Positions 35,966 through 46,173 of a stretch of 64,000 nucleotides of DNA are shown here, piece by piece. Below the pieces are notes generated by a model. The model worked only from the letters and a program-made list of their open reading frames with translations. It was not told where the DNA came from and did not search any database. The stretch is from Jaltomata sinuosa (Eukaryota; Streptophyta; Magnoliopsida; Solanales; Solanaceae). Positions within the stretch are counted from its first letter, which is position 1; every line of letters begins with the position of its first letter. The translations under genes were made by a program, and so were the position numbers. Location: assembly GCA_003996215.1 (NCBI GenBank), contig QJPP01007592.1:62001-126000 (forward strand). The letters run 5' to 3'.

Positions 35966-36049
35966 TAATTATCACACTTTCGCATTCAACAACATAACGA
36001 CTATATATGTACTGATTGAGTAAAGAATATTTAGATTAGTCTACTTAAG

Positions 36050-36190
36050 TAGGTACAATAACGACAATAACATACTCAATATAATCTTATAGGTAGGGTC
36101 TGAAGAGAGTAGTGTACGGGACCTTATCTTTACCTCGTAAAAGTAGAGAGGTTGTTTCGAAAGACCCTCGACTCAAGTAATGTGCATCAA
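36050..36190 (-). mobile_element. LINE/SINE 3' end, minus strand
   Basis: CGACAATAACATACTCAATA, then GGTAGGGTCTGAAGAGAG and AGACCCTCGACTCAAGTAAT, is the same tail as at 16885-17035. Confidence 0.5.
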
Positions 36191-36294
36191 ATTAATTAGT
36201 TTTTTTTAAAAAAATACTGAAGTACTTAAGTAGATATAATGTGGGTAATTATATATATACTTGATACAATAGCCCGTGCAAGCACGGACCCAAT

Positions 36295-37010
36295 ATATGC
36301 TACTTTTTTTGTCTCAATTTATATGATGCAGATGAAATTTGAAGAGTTAATCCAATTTTTGTATGATTATAAAAATATTTTAAGTTGTTAATTATTGTGA
36401 TTTATAATACTTTTTACATATTTAGATAATATATGTTATTCTTGCCATCCCAATTTACGTGGCACTGATGAAATTTTGAGAGAACCAAATTTGTTATGTA
36501 GTTTTTAGATTTTTATATGATTTTAAATATTTTAAGTTATTAATTATTGTGATTTATAATACTTTTACATAATTTTCAGATAATATATGCTACTCTATTT
36601 GTCCGAATTTATGTGTCACTAATAGAATTTGGACAATCAACCAAATTTTTTATGTAGTTTTTACATATTTTAAGTTGTTAATTATTGTGATTTATAGTAC
36701 TTTAGGCAATTTTCAAATAATATGTGTTATTCTCTCTGTCCAATTTATGCGACGTTGATAGAATTTGGAGTGTCAATCAATTTTTTTATATGTCGCTAAA
36801 TATTTTAATTTATTAATTTTTGTGATTTATAATACTTTTTACTTCATTTCAAATAATATATTGTATGGTACTTTCTTTGTCTTAATTTATGTGACACTGA
36901 TAGAATTTCAAGAATCAACCAAAATTTTCATGTCTTTCAAATATTTTAAGTTATTAATTAGTGTAATTTGTAATAATTTTTATATAATTTTTAAATATAT
37001 AGCAAATTAA
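36295..37010. repeat. Diverged tandem repeat, about 140-bp unit, 5 copies
   Basis: Each unit has TAAGTTGTTAATTATTGTG, ATTTATAATACTTTT and a CAATTTA(C/T)GTG(G/T)CAC core followed by GA(T/A)AGAATTT. The copies are well diverged. The same monomer, inverted and paired, makes the 276-bp unit at 14600-15421. Confidence 0.8.
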
Positions 37011-37025
37011 AAAACGAAGAAAATA

Positions 37026-37112
37026 ATTATCAAATAGTACTAATATATAGAAGAGGCGGCAAGCTGGCAGCACAACCACCACCTGCTTTAAGCCTCTTCT
37101 ATATAGAGAGGA
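37026..37112. repeat. Short hairpin at the end of the tandem array
   Basis: TATATAGAAGAGGC and GCCTCTTCTATATA are perfect inverted repeats with about 50 bp between them. Confidence 0.8.
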
Positions 37113-37239
37113 ATGTAAAAAATATTGATAAGTAATAATCTAAATTTTAACCTGTTATAACTAGTCAAACCATGTACATCGGTGGAGCTCCATTTTTTTA
37201 AAAAAATTTAAACGACCCATGATCCTGGAATATATTCAT

Positions 37240-37565
37240 AGAAGAATACTTTACACAAAAAATAGGAGGCTAAGCCTGACCTCTCAATAGTTTTAGAGAA
37301 TATTACAAAGTGCTTCGAAAGCATTATTCCCTAAAACTATAGCAAAAGAGAATTAACTGACAAAAAAATTAGCTTTATAATATCTAATTCTAAAACTAAG
37401 CAGCTGATAACCATCCAAGTGACATGCACCTTGCGTAATTCTTGGCAAAATCCTGTGGTCTATAAAAATCAAAAGGTTTTGCAAAATTTGCCCCTTGTTT
37501 AGCTAACCCATCAACAACTTAATTGGCCTCTATAAAATAATGAATGATTTGGTAAGTAGCATTCC
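37240..37565 (-). pseudogene. L1-type LINE RNase H-domain remnant
   Basis: The minus strand at about 37555-37400 encodes YQIIHYFIEAN-stop-VVDGLAKQGA, matching the end of the RNase H domain in plant L1-like LINEs (usual form REANxxADxLAKxGA), then about 30 residues ending WLSAA. The rest to 37240 looks like 3' UTR. The upstream reverse transcriptase is absent. Confidence 0.65.
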
Positions 37566-38212
37566 CCATTAGAAATGGTGTAATAACTAATAAGATTTTA
37601 AGTTCTAGTAGGTAGGGTTCTCTAGTATGTATTATGATGTAAAAGAAAAATTTACAGGCCACTTATAAGATAGTCACAAACAACAGTTTATGATAAGTAT
37701 TAACGGATAACTTGATAAAATGATAATAACATATTACATATACTATGATATATTGAACTTTATGATAGTGCAAAAAAGACTTTACAAGTTACATATATAT
37801 TGCTTACTCCGTTTTAAAAAGAATAATTTACTTTATTTTTAGCTCATTTTAAAAAATGACTTTTTCTATAACGACCGGGTCCGTCGTTATGGGTAAACCT
37901 TTCGTGCTTAGTTTCGGGTTAGAAAACTTTCGGATTTGAGAGTTGAAAATTTTGGGCTAGGCTAGTCTCGGTCGATTTTCGAGCGAGGTGTGGTCTAGGG
38001 CAATCCGAGTGAGGATTGGGTAACGTGTCTTGGGTTGAGATAGTTTTTCCATTAGCTAAGATGTTAAGGAGTCTGGGGGACTTTTCAGAAATGAATTCGG
38101 GTAAGTAGAACTCCCGATATCAAGATTGACGTGAAGGCGTTATTTCAAAATGTCAGGATTTAAGGTGTGTTGTAAAATAGAAACTTTTGTGGGATTTTCC
38201 GATGTTCTGTCC

Positions 38213-38392
38213 CGTGTCAACCGCCTCCGCTATAGCGGATAAATCTCTACTATAGCGGAAGTCTATATCGGTCAGCACCGCCATAGCGGTCGATTTCGCT
38301 ACAGCAGTGCCGCTACAGCGGTGCCGCTACAGCGGTGCCGCTACAGCGGTGCCGCTACAGCGGTGTACGAGTCGCTATAGCAAACTGAGTCG
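38213..38392. repeat. Palindrome array in LTR A
   Basis: Repeated near-palindromes of the CCGCTATAGCGG type: CCGCTACAGCGGTG is repeated four times in a row near 38308-38364, and more diverged copies such as CGCTATAGCGGA flank it. Confidence 0.88.
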
Positions 38393-39127
38393 GATTAATG
38401 CAGAAACTTCTCCAAAACGTTTATTTTTTCCTCAAGAACGTTTTGAAGAAGGGCAGAGGCGATTTGGGCGATTTCAACTCTGTTTTTCATCATTTTTCAT
38501 TCTAAAGGTAAGAATTTCACTTCCCTACACTAGTACTTCAATTCTCGATTAGTAGAATTGATAGTTACGGGCTTGGGGAAGGGTTGGACTAACTTAGGAA
38601 TGGTAGAATCCAGGAAAAAAGGAAATTTTAGGGTGATGAGTTCTTGGGTTATGTTGTTTATGGTTCGTTCATACTTTAAGTACCTTTATTCGCTAAATGT
38701 AATCGTTAAATGGTAGTCTTTAGATGAATTGATAGTAGGAAGTTCGGGAATGGGTGGAATGATTATAGTTTTGGCCTGGGAATTGGGATTTTGTACATCC
38801 CGGGTGTTTTAGGCCATTGGACTGATATTAGCATTATTGTATAATTGTATTTAGACCAAGAGCAAGCACAAGCTTCTGAAAATGGGAAGGCTCCGATCCA
38901 GTAAGATCTCAGGCTATTAGAGGTATGTGATGATTACTGTTTTCCTAATATACAATATGTGTTCATGTACTATCGCATAATATTGTATGAGTTGCATGCT
39001 TAGGAAAGGAATTATGATTGTCTAGCTATCCTGTGGTAATTATGTGAAATGAACTGGTATGGTTGCTTGTTGATTAACAAGTATGATGGTGTTCATTATT
39101 TATTAACTTGTTGAATTGTGTGTAACA

Positions 39128-39245
39128 TTCGGTTGGCTCGGGTATCACGCCTGGTACGGGAATGATATCGGTTGGGTCGGGTACCACACCTGGTATGAGT
39201 TCTATATATCGGTTGGTTCGGATACCACGCATGGTATGAATTTGA
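39128..39245. repeat. 40-bp repeat with GGTACCACGCCTGGTA palindrome, 3 copies
   Basis: TCGGTTGG(C/G/T)TCGG followed by TA(T/C)CAC(G/A)C(C/A)TGGTA occurs at about 39129, 39168 and 39209. The equivalent site in LTR B (GGTAC) is where Athila-1 inserted. Confidence 0.8.
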
Positions 39246-40245
39246 TTTACTTGCATTGATTGTATTTGATGATGGTTTCATGAGTGGATCGAGTTATATT
39301 CTTGATATGTGGTTGTTGCATAATGGTCCTTGAGAGGCCGGACGGTTGTACGTAATTGTGGGGTTGGTCATAGTATAGACCGGGATTGCATGTTGGACAC
39401 TTAGGTGTTGTCTTAGAGATCCGTAGTTGATCCGGGTTATTTGAAGAGGATATTTGTTATTGTCATGAGTGCAATGGTTGTCAGACTTGTTACATGTGAT
39501 TGGTAAGCTAGAGGAAAGACTTAAAGTCTAGTTTATTTATTGGCTTGTATTACATGTTTACTTTACTTTACTCAGTTTTAGTTTATTGTTCATATCTTGT
39601 TTATTGAAGCTGACCGATGATCCTACCAGTACACGGTAGTGGTGTACTGATTCTGCACTTACTTTTTTTTGTGAGTACAAGACATCTTTCGGCGGCTGAC
39701 ACGCGACCTCAGTTGTAGTTCCGAAGATTTCAGACTTCAAGGGTGAGCTGCTTCTTTCGAGCTGCCTTGTCTTCATCCTATCTAGTTGTAGCCCAATTAT
39801 TTTGGGCTTAAACTCTTATTTTCTTGGGGTTGCATCCCCCTTCTATACTTTTGATAGATGTTTTGGTATGGTGACTTTCAGGTTCTAGGGGTAGTTTTTC
39901 ACAGGATCTTGTTGAGTATTATTTTGAATACGAATGTTAGTTTATTTTAATGCAACTGATTTTGATCTGCTAGAATTGCTTAGTGTTGGGTCGATATTGG
40001 TTCGCTCATCCGGAGTTTTTTGGGTTGGTGCCACTCATGATGATTTGGATCGTGACATTTTCCTTTTTTGGTATACACTTTAATTTCAACTTTTCACGTG
40101 GCATGTTTAAACCACAAGATTAAAGGGCATTTTGGTACATTTGACATAACTATAATTTAAGACCACAAAATTTAAAAGTCTTCTTTATTTTCTTAAACTT
40201 TGTGTCAAGTCAAAACATGTCATTCTTTTTGAAATGAGGGAAGTA

Positions 40246-40997
40246 GTATATAAACTTAAATCACTTTTGTAAAACAGCTTACATCCTACAAAAATCTGTT
40301 TGTAAGTGTTTTTGACAGCATACAATTAGGTATTTTTTTCTCCATAATACTATGGCTATATATGTAATAAAATCTGATACGTTTGTAATATTCATTCAAA
40401 AAGTTCTTACGTTTTTGCATTTAACTCCTAAAAATTAACCGGGCTGTGTAAAATCTCTTAATTTAATTTAGAGAAAGAAGATTAATTTTTTTGTGATTTA
40501 ATTTGTTGTTCAGAGTATTAGAATGTGCAAGTCGTGTTTTACGTTACACATTGCGTGAATTTTTGTGTTTTTGATTTTGTTTAGATGTAGATTCAAAATT
40601 TGAAGTTTATAGATTCTTATACAGTTAAAGATTTATATATTTTTAAATGAATTTCTTAATTTAGATGTACTTATTTGAACAAAAAATACGGTCAAAAGAG
40701 AAATTTTTGAAGTAAAAAAAAAATGATAGTACAATACCAAGATGCAAAGCAACTGAAATAATAGATAATATACCACACATTGAAGAAGAAGAAGAAACTA
40801 AGCGATTACTAACTATTACTACTAATAAGAGGGGTGGGGATGATACTAGCCCATGCCTTTCCCACATACAATGCTGCAACACTCGACTAAATACTAATTG
40901 TCTACTCTAATCTTCGATTCTCATACTTTTTTATTTAAGATCATGTACTCTTAACCTCAAATGTAGGGGGCAAACATAAAACTTTTTTGGGCAATAC
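40246..40997. other. No recognised gene
   Basis: AT-rich DNA between two solo LTRs. Nothing supported. Confidence 0.45.
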
Positions 40998-41337
40998 CCC
41001 TTTGTAACGATCGGGTCCGTCGTTACAGATAAACTTTTCGTGCCAAGTTTTAGAGTTAGAAAACTCCAGGTTTGGGAGTTTGAAATTCTGGGCTGGCTAG
41101 CCTCGGCCAATTTTGAAACGAAGTATAGTCTAGGGAAATTCGGGTGAGGATTGGGTTAGATGTCTTGATTTGAGCTAGTTTTCCATGTATCCAAGACATA
41201 AAGGAGTCCAAGAGACTTTTCAGAATCGAATTCGGGTAAGTAGAACTCCCGGAATCGAGGTTGATGTCAAGAGGTTGTTTCAGAACGTCAGGAAAATAAG
41301 TGTGTTGTAAAATGGACTAGTTTTGGAGATTTTACGA

Positions 41338-41466
41338 CAGTGAGCTCCGCTGTAGCGGAGAAATTACCACTACAGCGGAAGTCAATATCGGTCAGCCTCC
41401 GCCATAGTGGACGACTCCGCTACGGCGGTACCGCTATAGCATAGTGGATCGCTATAGCGGAGCATG
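41338..41466. repeat. Palindrome array in LTR B
   Basis: CCGCTGTAGCGG, CCGCCATAGTGG, CCGCTACGGCGG and CGCTATAGCGGA occur in the same place as in LTR A but with different individual copies. Confidence 0.85.
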
Positions 41467-42423
41467 ACGGGATTTAATGCAGAAACTTCTCCAAAAACAT
41501 TCTGTTTTCACAAGTTCGTTTGAGAGAAGGGATAGGGCAATTTCAGGCATTTTTCCTCCGTTCTTCATCATTTTTCTTCCCTAAGGTAAGGTTTCTACTC
41601 CCCGAACTCCGTAATACTTTTCCTATGCGGTAGAATTGCTAGGAGTGAGCTTGGAGAAAGGTTTGGAATGACTTAGGGAGGGTAGAATCCGAGGAAAAGA
41701 GGGATTCTATGTGTAGAAGTTCTTGGGTGTTGCTAAATTTACTGTTTTATGATCATGTGACCTTAATTTCCTAATTTTTTCCGTAAAAACAATAGAACTA
41801 GGTGAATTAATGGCGGAAATCCTGAGAAAAATGGTGGAATGATCATAGGTGGCCTGGGGTTTAGGATTATACGTAATCCAAGTGAAATTTAGGCCATAAA
41901 GATTAATTATTGGTTATTGAGTGTTGTTTTAGATCAAGAATCAGCAAGAACTTCGGGAAACGGGAAAACTCTAGTTGTGTAGAGCTTTGGATCATTTCGA
42001 GGTAGGTAATGGTTTGCTTCCTGTATGCTGTGTGTGTTTAAGTACTCTTATCTAAGTATTTGTATGAAATGCATTGCTTAGGGAATGATTAGAAGTGTCT
42101 AATAGTCTTGTTAGCAGGCTGGGAAATTGAACGTTGTATTGTGCTTGTTGGTTTTACAAGTTGATTGTTTATTTTTGTGACTGTGGATTGTTTGACTTTG
42201 GTTGGCTCGGGTACCATGCCTAGTACGGGGTAATATACTAATGGTTGCCTCAGGTACTAATGTGCCATGAGCTTGCGGCACTTTCGACGCTTAAAACTTG
42301 AAATTGGAGTATGTTCTTTAGCGATTTTTAGTAGATTTGATGTGTTTTGGAGTCTTGTGCAGGAAAACAGGGTTCAGAGACTAAATGCAGAAAAGGACAA
42401 CAATTAAGGACTTAAACTGACTT

Positions 42424-42852
42424 CTACGACTCATTACCACGAGTCATCAATCATTTCACGAGTTGTGGAAGTCAGTTGTGAAAAGAATGCTGCAGACGGA
42501 GCTTGAACTGACTTCTACGACTCATTACCACGAGTCGTCGACCCTTCCACGAGTCGTGGAATTTAGTCATGGAAAGGTTACTACAGATGCAACTGGGGCC
42601 TGAGTTCAACGAAAGGATTCCACGAGTCGTAGACGTGTTCATGAGTCGTGGGCCTTACTCGTGGAACCTGATCAGAGAAGAAGACAAAGCCTGAGTTCTA
42701 TAACTCAGCCCCACGAGTCTTGATTCAAGTCACGAGTCGTAGACTACCTTTGTGGAAAAGAACCTGCAAAAGAACAAAATTGTCTGAGTTTCACGAGCAC
42801 ATGTGACGAACCGTAGAAGCTTCCACGAATCGTGGAATGATCTCGTGGAAGC
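42424..42852. repeat. Palindrome array in Athila-1 U3 (5' LTR)
   Basis: At least eight dyads of the form CCACGAGTCGTGG or its halves (CCACGAGTC, TCGTGGAA), with imperfect copies such as CACGAGTTGTGGAA, end about 50 bp before the TATA box. The equivalent array in the 3' LTR is at about 59365-59795. Confidence 0.88.
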
Positions 42853-42900
42853 TGTCGATTCCAGTTTTTCTAGTTTTGTTAGGACAGGATTTCCATTGTC

Positions 42901-42908
42901 TATAAATA
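42901..42908 (+). promoter_or_regulatory. TATA box of Athila-1 LTR
   Basis: TATAAATA lies downstream of the palindrome array, marking U3. The same box is in the 3' LTR at 59843-59850. Confidence 0.75.
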
Positions 42909-43844
42909 CTTTCCCTAGGTTTTCTTTTACGTTTTATGCACGATATTTTGTAGGAAACAGATTCGTAACCTTGTGATATTGGTTTATTATTAGTTTTGAG
43001 AGTTTAATTCATTCATAGTTCGTTGTTCTTACTTCCATCTTCATCCATTCAAGATTTCGGATTTCTTTAACTCTTATTGTAAGTACATGATCATGATCAC
43101 ACAAATAATTCTTGATTGTTTACTTATGAGCATGAGTAACTAAGTCCACAACTAGGGTTGTGGGAACCATGAAGGATTGACGAAGTAAGCAAAGTACTTA
43201 GGTAATCTAGGAAGGTGTTTATGCATGTATTGTTCTTCCCTTCGCTTTGATTGATTTTTAACGGTGTACAACGTTAGAACTCGCCTTATCCTTACTTGCC
43301 GGACCAAGGAGGTAACGGATGGAAAAAGGGTTGTAAACAATGAGATTTGAGGCTATCAACCCTCGTCTAATAGCTTGACATTGTCCGAAAATAGTTAATC
43401 TGGTATCAAGGGTAAGGGTTAGTAAAGCGACACCCGCGGCTGGACCAAGGCGCGTGGTGAAATTCACCTAGTTGCCAGACCAAGGAATTAGGTGAACCTA
43501 ACTTACCGATTCTGCATGCTAAGCACTAAACTAGTTAACCAAGTACAAAAGCCTTACTAAGTTATGATCTCATGGGTAACACGACCCTAGTCACTTCTCT
43601 TATTGATAGCAACTGTTGAAATTGATCTCTGTTACTTGTTACTAATTCACATTACAATCTTTACTTGTTACTTTAACCCCTCTCTTTGCGGGAAATAATT
43701 GACTAAAAGCTTGAAGTAAACACTAATCGACCATAGTCCTTCCATCTTTCCTATGGGATCGACCCCAACCTTTAGTTTGATTCTATATTTGAACAGCGAC
43801 CGCTTGCGCTTCTTTTAGAGGTGTAATTTGGGCGCATCAAATTT

Positions 43845-43862
43845 TGGTGCCGTTGCCGATGA
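43845..43862 (+). other. Primer-binding site (tRNA-Asp type), Athila-1
   Basis: TGGTGCCGTTGCCGATGA differs by three bases from the canonical TGGCGCCGTTGCCGGGGA seen in Athila-2. It lies 5 bp after the LTR end. Confidence 0.88.
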
Positions 43863-43970
43863 ATACTGCTTAGGACTAAGAGAGATTGTGTTTATTTCAC
43901 TTATAGTCCTTATTTCCTGATTTTACTTTTTTTGTTGTTTTTGCTTTGATCACAGGTTGCACACTTGTGC

Positions 43971-46173
43971 ATGCCAAGCACAAGGAGTCAAGGCAATCCC
44001 TTGATCCTTTACGATCCGGAGCTCTCCAAAACATTACGAAACATATCTAAGGATGGAGAGCACGAAACTCAAGAGCAGATTACAACTCGGTTACTAACTG
44101 AGGCCGAGCAAAAGAAAAGGGAAGAAGCAGCACGCCAAAAGGAAGGCGAAGATGCCCTTGCTACCGAAGATGAGAAAATTGCACAAGATCGTGCAGCTCG
44201 AAATGATGCAGCTGAGCGAGCAAGACATGGAAGGCAACAAACGGTCCGGGATGAGGCAATACCTCGTTGCGCCCCATATAATAGGGGTCGATAAATGCAG
44301 CAGCAAAGGCAGACTCCTCTGTATTATAATGTAGATGATTATGATGAGGATGAATATGGCTCCACTGGGCCCATAGTGCTACCACCATTGGCTGGCGGGA
44401 CGAAGTTTGACATTACTAGTGCCATGATTCAACTGTTGACCATGAAAGGACTCTATTCAGGAAAGCCCACTGAAGATGCAATTCTATATGTGAATAACTT
44501 TGTGAGCGTCAACAAAATCGTATAACATGCCAGGAGTGGGTCAAGAGGCTATCAGACTGAGGTTGTTCCCATTTTCATTGACTGATGAAGCAACTGCATG
44601 GCTCTTAGAACTACCTGATAGTTCTATATACTCGTGGTATGAGCTAAGGACTCAGTTTCTGGAGCGGATCTTTCCTCCATCAAGGATGTTGCAGCTAAAG
44701 CAGGAGATATATAATTTCAGGCAGCTACCTACATAAGCTCTATATGAGGCGTGGCTGAGGTTCAAGAAGAAGAAGAAGCAAGTTTCGAGACACGAAATCC
44801 CTCCCAAGCATCTGATAGAGATATTCTATAAGGCCCTGAATGCAAATACTAAAGTTGTAGCTGATACTGTGACTGGAGGTACATTCATGGAAAACACATA
44901 CCCTGAAGCTGCAGAGAGTTTGGATATGGTCGCAAAGATAAATCGAGCATGGCATACGAGAGATGCGGAAAAGTCAGTAGGTACTTATGTAGTTGGCAAG
45001 TCCATGGATTCTAATGAGATTGAAGACATTAAGCAGACACAGACTGAGATGAACACGACACTTAGGTTGCTGTCAAAGAAATTCCTGGCGGAGGGAGTAG
45101 AAAAAGTTAAAGCGGTAAGTTCTCAAGGCAGAGCACCAAGGTCAGACGGGTACTCATCTGAAGAAGAAATTGGTTATCTGAATGATCAAGGGGCAGGTTT
45201 CCGGGCCTCTGGCCAAGAAAATCAAGGTTGGAATAGAGATAGGGATGACTACTACAATCGGTCCGGTTACAAAGATAGAGCAGATGGTGACTGGCAGAAG
45301 AAGGATGGGTACAAGAATGATAAAAGTAATCTCTACGTTCCACCTGCAACTCACGAAGAGTGGGCTGGACAACCCACCATGAGAGAGCTGATCAATAAAG
45401 TATTCCAAAAGATTGACTCCACGGATGCGAGTATGAAGGAGATAAAAGCTGAACTTTCAAGTATTAATCAGAAGGTGGAGTCCCATGCTGTCTCCATCAA
45501 ACAGCTTGAGACACAGATGCATCAGTTATCAACCAACCAGAATCCACGCCAAAAAGGTACCCTCCCAAGCGACATGGTTCAGAATCCAAAAAATAATCGA
45601 CATGTTATGGCGGTGACCACTCAAAGCGGAAAGCAAACTGTTGATCCTCATGAGCCTATTGTTGTTGATAATCTAGCCAAAGCTGAGAAGGATGATACTG
45701 AGATTGTAGCCGATTCAGAAGAGAAAGCTTGTTGTGAAGGGTCACCTTACAAACCGTCTGCCGAGTCAAAGGCGAAAAGCAAAGAAGTTGCACCGATCCT
45801 GAAACCCATGCCATTGCCTCCTCCACCTTATCCCCAGATGTTGAAGAAGAAGGTTGAGGATGGCAAATTCCACAAGTTTATCTCGATGCTGAAGCAGTTG
45901 TCAGTAAATATTCCTTTGGTCGAAGCATTGAAACAGATGCCTGGTTATGCAAAATTTATGAAGGATCTGGTGACGAGGAAGAGAACAGTCAGCTTTGAGC
46001 CAGTAAATAACTTGCACCACTGCAGTGCAATAGCATCCCTTTCTATGGTACAGAAGAAAGAAGATCCTAGAGTCTTCACTATCCCGTGCAGTATTGGAGC
46101 ATTCTATTTTGCCAAAGCTTTGTGTGATATGAGTGCTAGTATAAATCTGATGCCACTTGCAGTTTACAATTAG
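43971..46173 (+). pseudogene. Athila-1 gag-protease region, broken
   Basis: The capsid/nucleocapsid polyprotein starts MPSTRSQGNPLILYDPELSK. Recognisable blocks are IRLRLFPFSLTDEATAWL, a FPPSRMLQLKQEI core, the NRAWHTRD block at about 44950, a coiled-coil-like segment and, at the end, the retroviral-type protease start CDMSASINLMPL (usual D-S/T-G/A triad; here SAS after M rather than LGAS). Breaks include in-frame stops near 44292 and 44734, a frameshift near 44515 and the stop at 46171 inside the protease. The upstream AG at 43954-43955, 15 nt before the ATG, may be a splice acceptor. It cannot yield a complete protein. Confidence 0.88.

Larger units (their letters stand above)
37867..40057 (+). 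mobile_element. Solo LTR A (2.2-kb LTR family)
   Basis: It runs from TATAACGACCGGGTCC to GGATCGTGACA, with a perfect 5-bp target duplication TTTTC at 37862-37866 and 40058-40062. Related copies start at 41003 (TGTAACGATCGGGTCC) and 63017. Ends of TG...CA type (first G mutated here) and the 5-bp duplication identify an LTR retrotransposon. No internal region is present, so this is a solo LTR left by recombination. The size and ends resemble LTRs of the Tekay/Del chromoviruses of Solanaceae, but without coding sequence the lineage is unproven. The orientation given assumes the AG|GTAAG donor at about 38508 is sense. Confidence 0.82.
37807..40243. mobile_element. Stowaway MITE split by solo LTR A
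   Basis: Left part 37807-37866 starts CTCCGTTTTA after TA. Right part 40058-40243 ends GAGGGAAG before TA and contains CACGTGGCATGTTTAA and AAGGGCATTTTGGTACATTT, shared with the intact copy at 31349-31596. Confidence 0.8.
42258..43839 (+). repeat. Athila-1 5' LTR
   Basis: It runs from TAATGTGCC (ancestral TGATGTGCC, kept in the 3' LTR) to GGGCGCATCA. 1582 bp. It holds the CCACGAGTCGTGG array (about 42424-42852), a TATAAATA box (42901-42908) and a possible splice donor ATT|GTAAGT at 43079. Confidence 0.93.

Noticed and set aside
36265..36310. Possible Helitron 3' end (GCCCGTGCAAGCACGG hairpin)
   Set aside because: The hairpin is suggestive, but no CTRR end or matching 5' TC end could be placed.
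38307..38552. An 81-codon open frame over the LTR A palindromes
   Set aside because: Translation of the CCGCTACAGCGG repeats; not conserved in LTRs B or C.
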